A stretch of DNA of 21,243 nucleotides from a virus. The position numbers and the translations under genes were made by a program. Below are positions 21,241 through 21,243 of this stretch, in pieces. The stretch is from the IMG/VR virus record IMGVR_UViG_3300032331_000877, positions 1 through 21,243 of that record, one strand, 5' to 3'. Each line of letters begins with the position of its first letter. Within the stretch, counting starts at the first letter, position 1. Under the pieces are notes generated by a model. The model saw nothing but the letters and a program-made list of their open reading frames with translations, searched no databases and had not been told where the DNA came from.

Positions 21241-21243
21241 AGA

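Noticed and set aside
1-21243. tRNA genes, CRISPR arrays, insertion sequences, integrase or attachment sites
   Set aside because: I found no cloverleaf, spaced repeat array, transposase or recombinase motif in the window; a full search by program was not possible.

Overview
The window is a 21.2-kb piece of a tailed double-stranded DNA phage (or prophage) with a contractile, myovirus-type tail. Every supported gene lies on the minus strand, so transcription runs from high to low coordinates. Genes are packed tightly, with stop/start overlaps of 1, 4 or 8 bases. The sequence is AT-rich and uses ATG, GTG and TTG starts with Shine-Dalgarno sites, so the host is a bacterium. The host phylum cannot be fixed from this window. 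Several small lysine-rich families here resemble proteins I know mainly from aquatic viromes, but that is weak evidence.

In transcription order the window starts with the 3' part of a probable head-tail connector gene (20761-21240). A cassette of nine tiny ORFs follows (19182-20758), eight of them very lysine-rich, including DUF6496-like and DUF6321-like proteins and a 30-residue protein with eight cysteines. The cassette ends at a strong intrinsic terminator (19158-19175). After a short hairpin-rich leader comes the tail module: a small basic protein, an HK97-gp10-like protein, a probable tail terminator with an inserted beta domain, sheath, tube, tail assembly chaperone with a frameshift extension, and tape measure protein with an embedded lysozyme-like domain. 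Next come the tube/baseplate initiator, a gp53/LysM-type protein, gpD/gp27-like hub, gp25-like wedge, gp6/baseplate J, an OB-fold spike with a His-Ser-His end, a small fibre-like protein, and a gpI-like protein carrying two jelly-roll (CBM-like) modules.

Below about 4.8 kb the window changes to early functions: a small membrane protein, an unidentified alpha/beta protein and a compact replication module. The replication module holds a winged-helix initiator with iterons and palindromes inside its own gene (a candidate origin), a small basic protein, a zinc-ribbon microprotein, a 48-residue microprotein, a DnaC-like loader, a SWIM zinc-finger protein, an unknown protein and a DnaB-like helicase cut by the window edge. 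The likely logic is lambda-like: the initiator binds inside its own gene, and the loader places the phage helicase there.

The observations most worth a second look are the +1 frameshift that would complete the tail chaperone, the intragenic iteron origin, the polycation cassette with its mirror-symmetric cysteine microprotein, and a 23-base near-repeat with a palindromic core shared by two unrelated genes.
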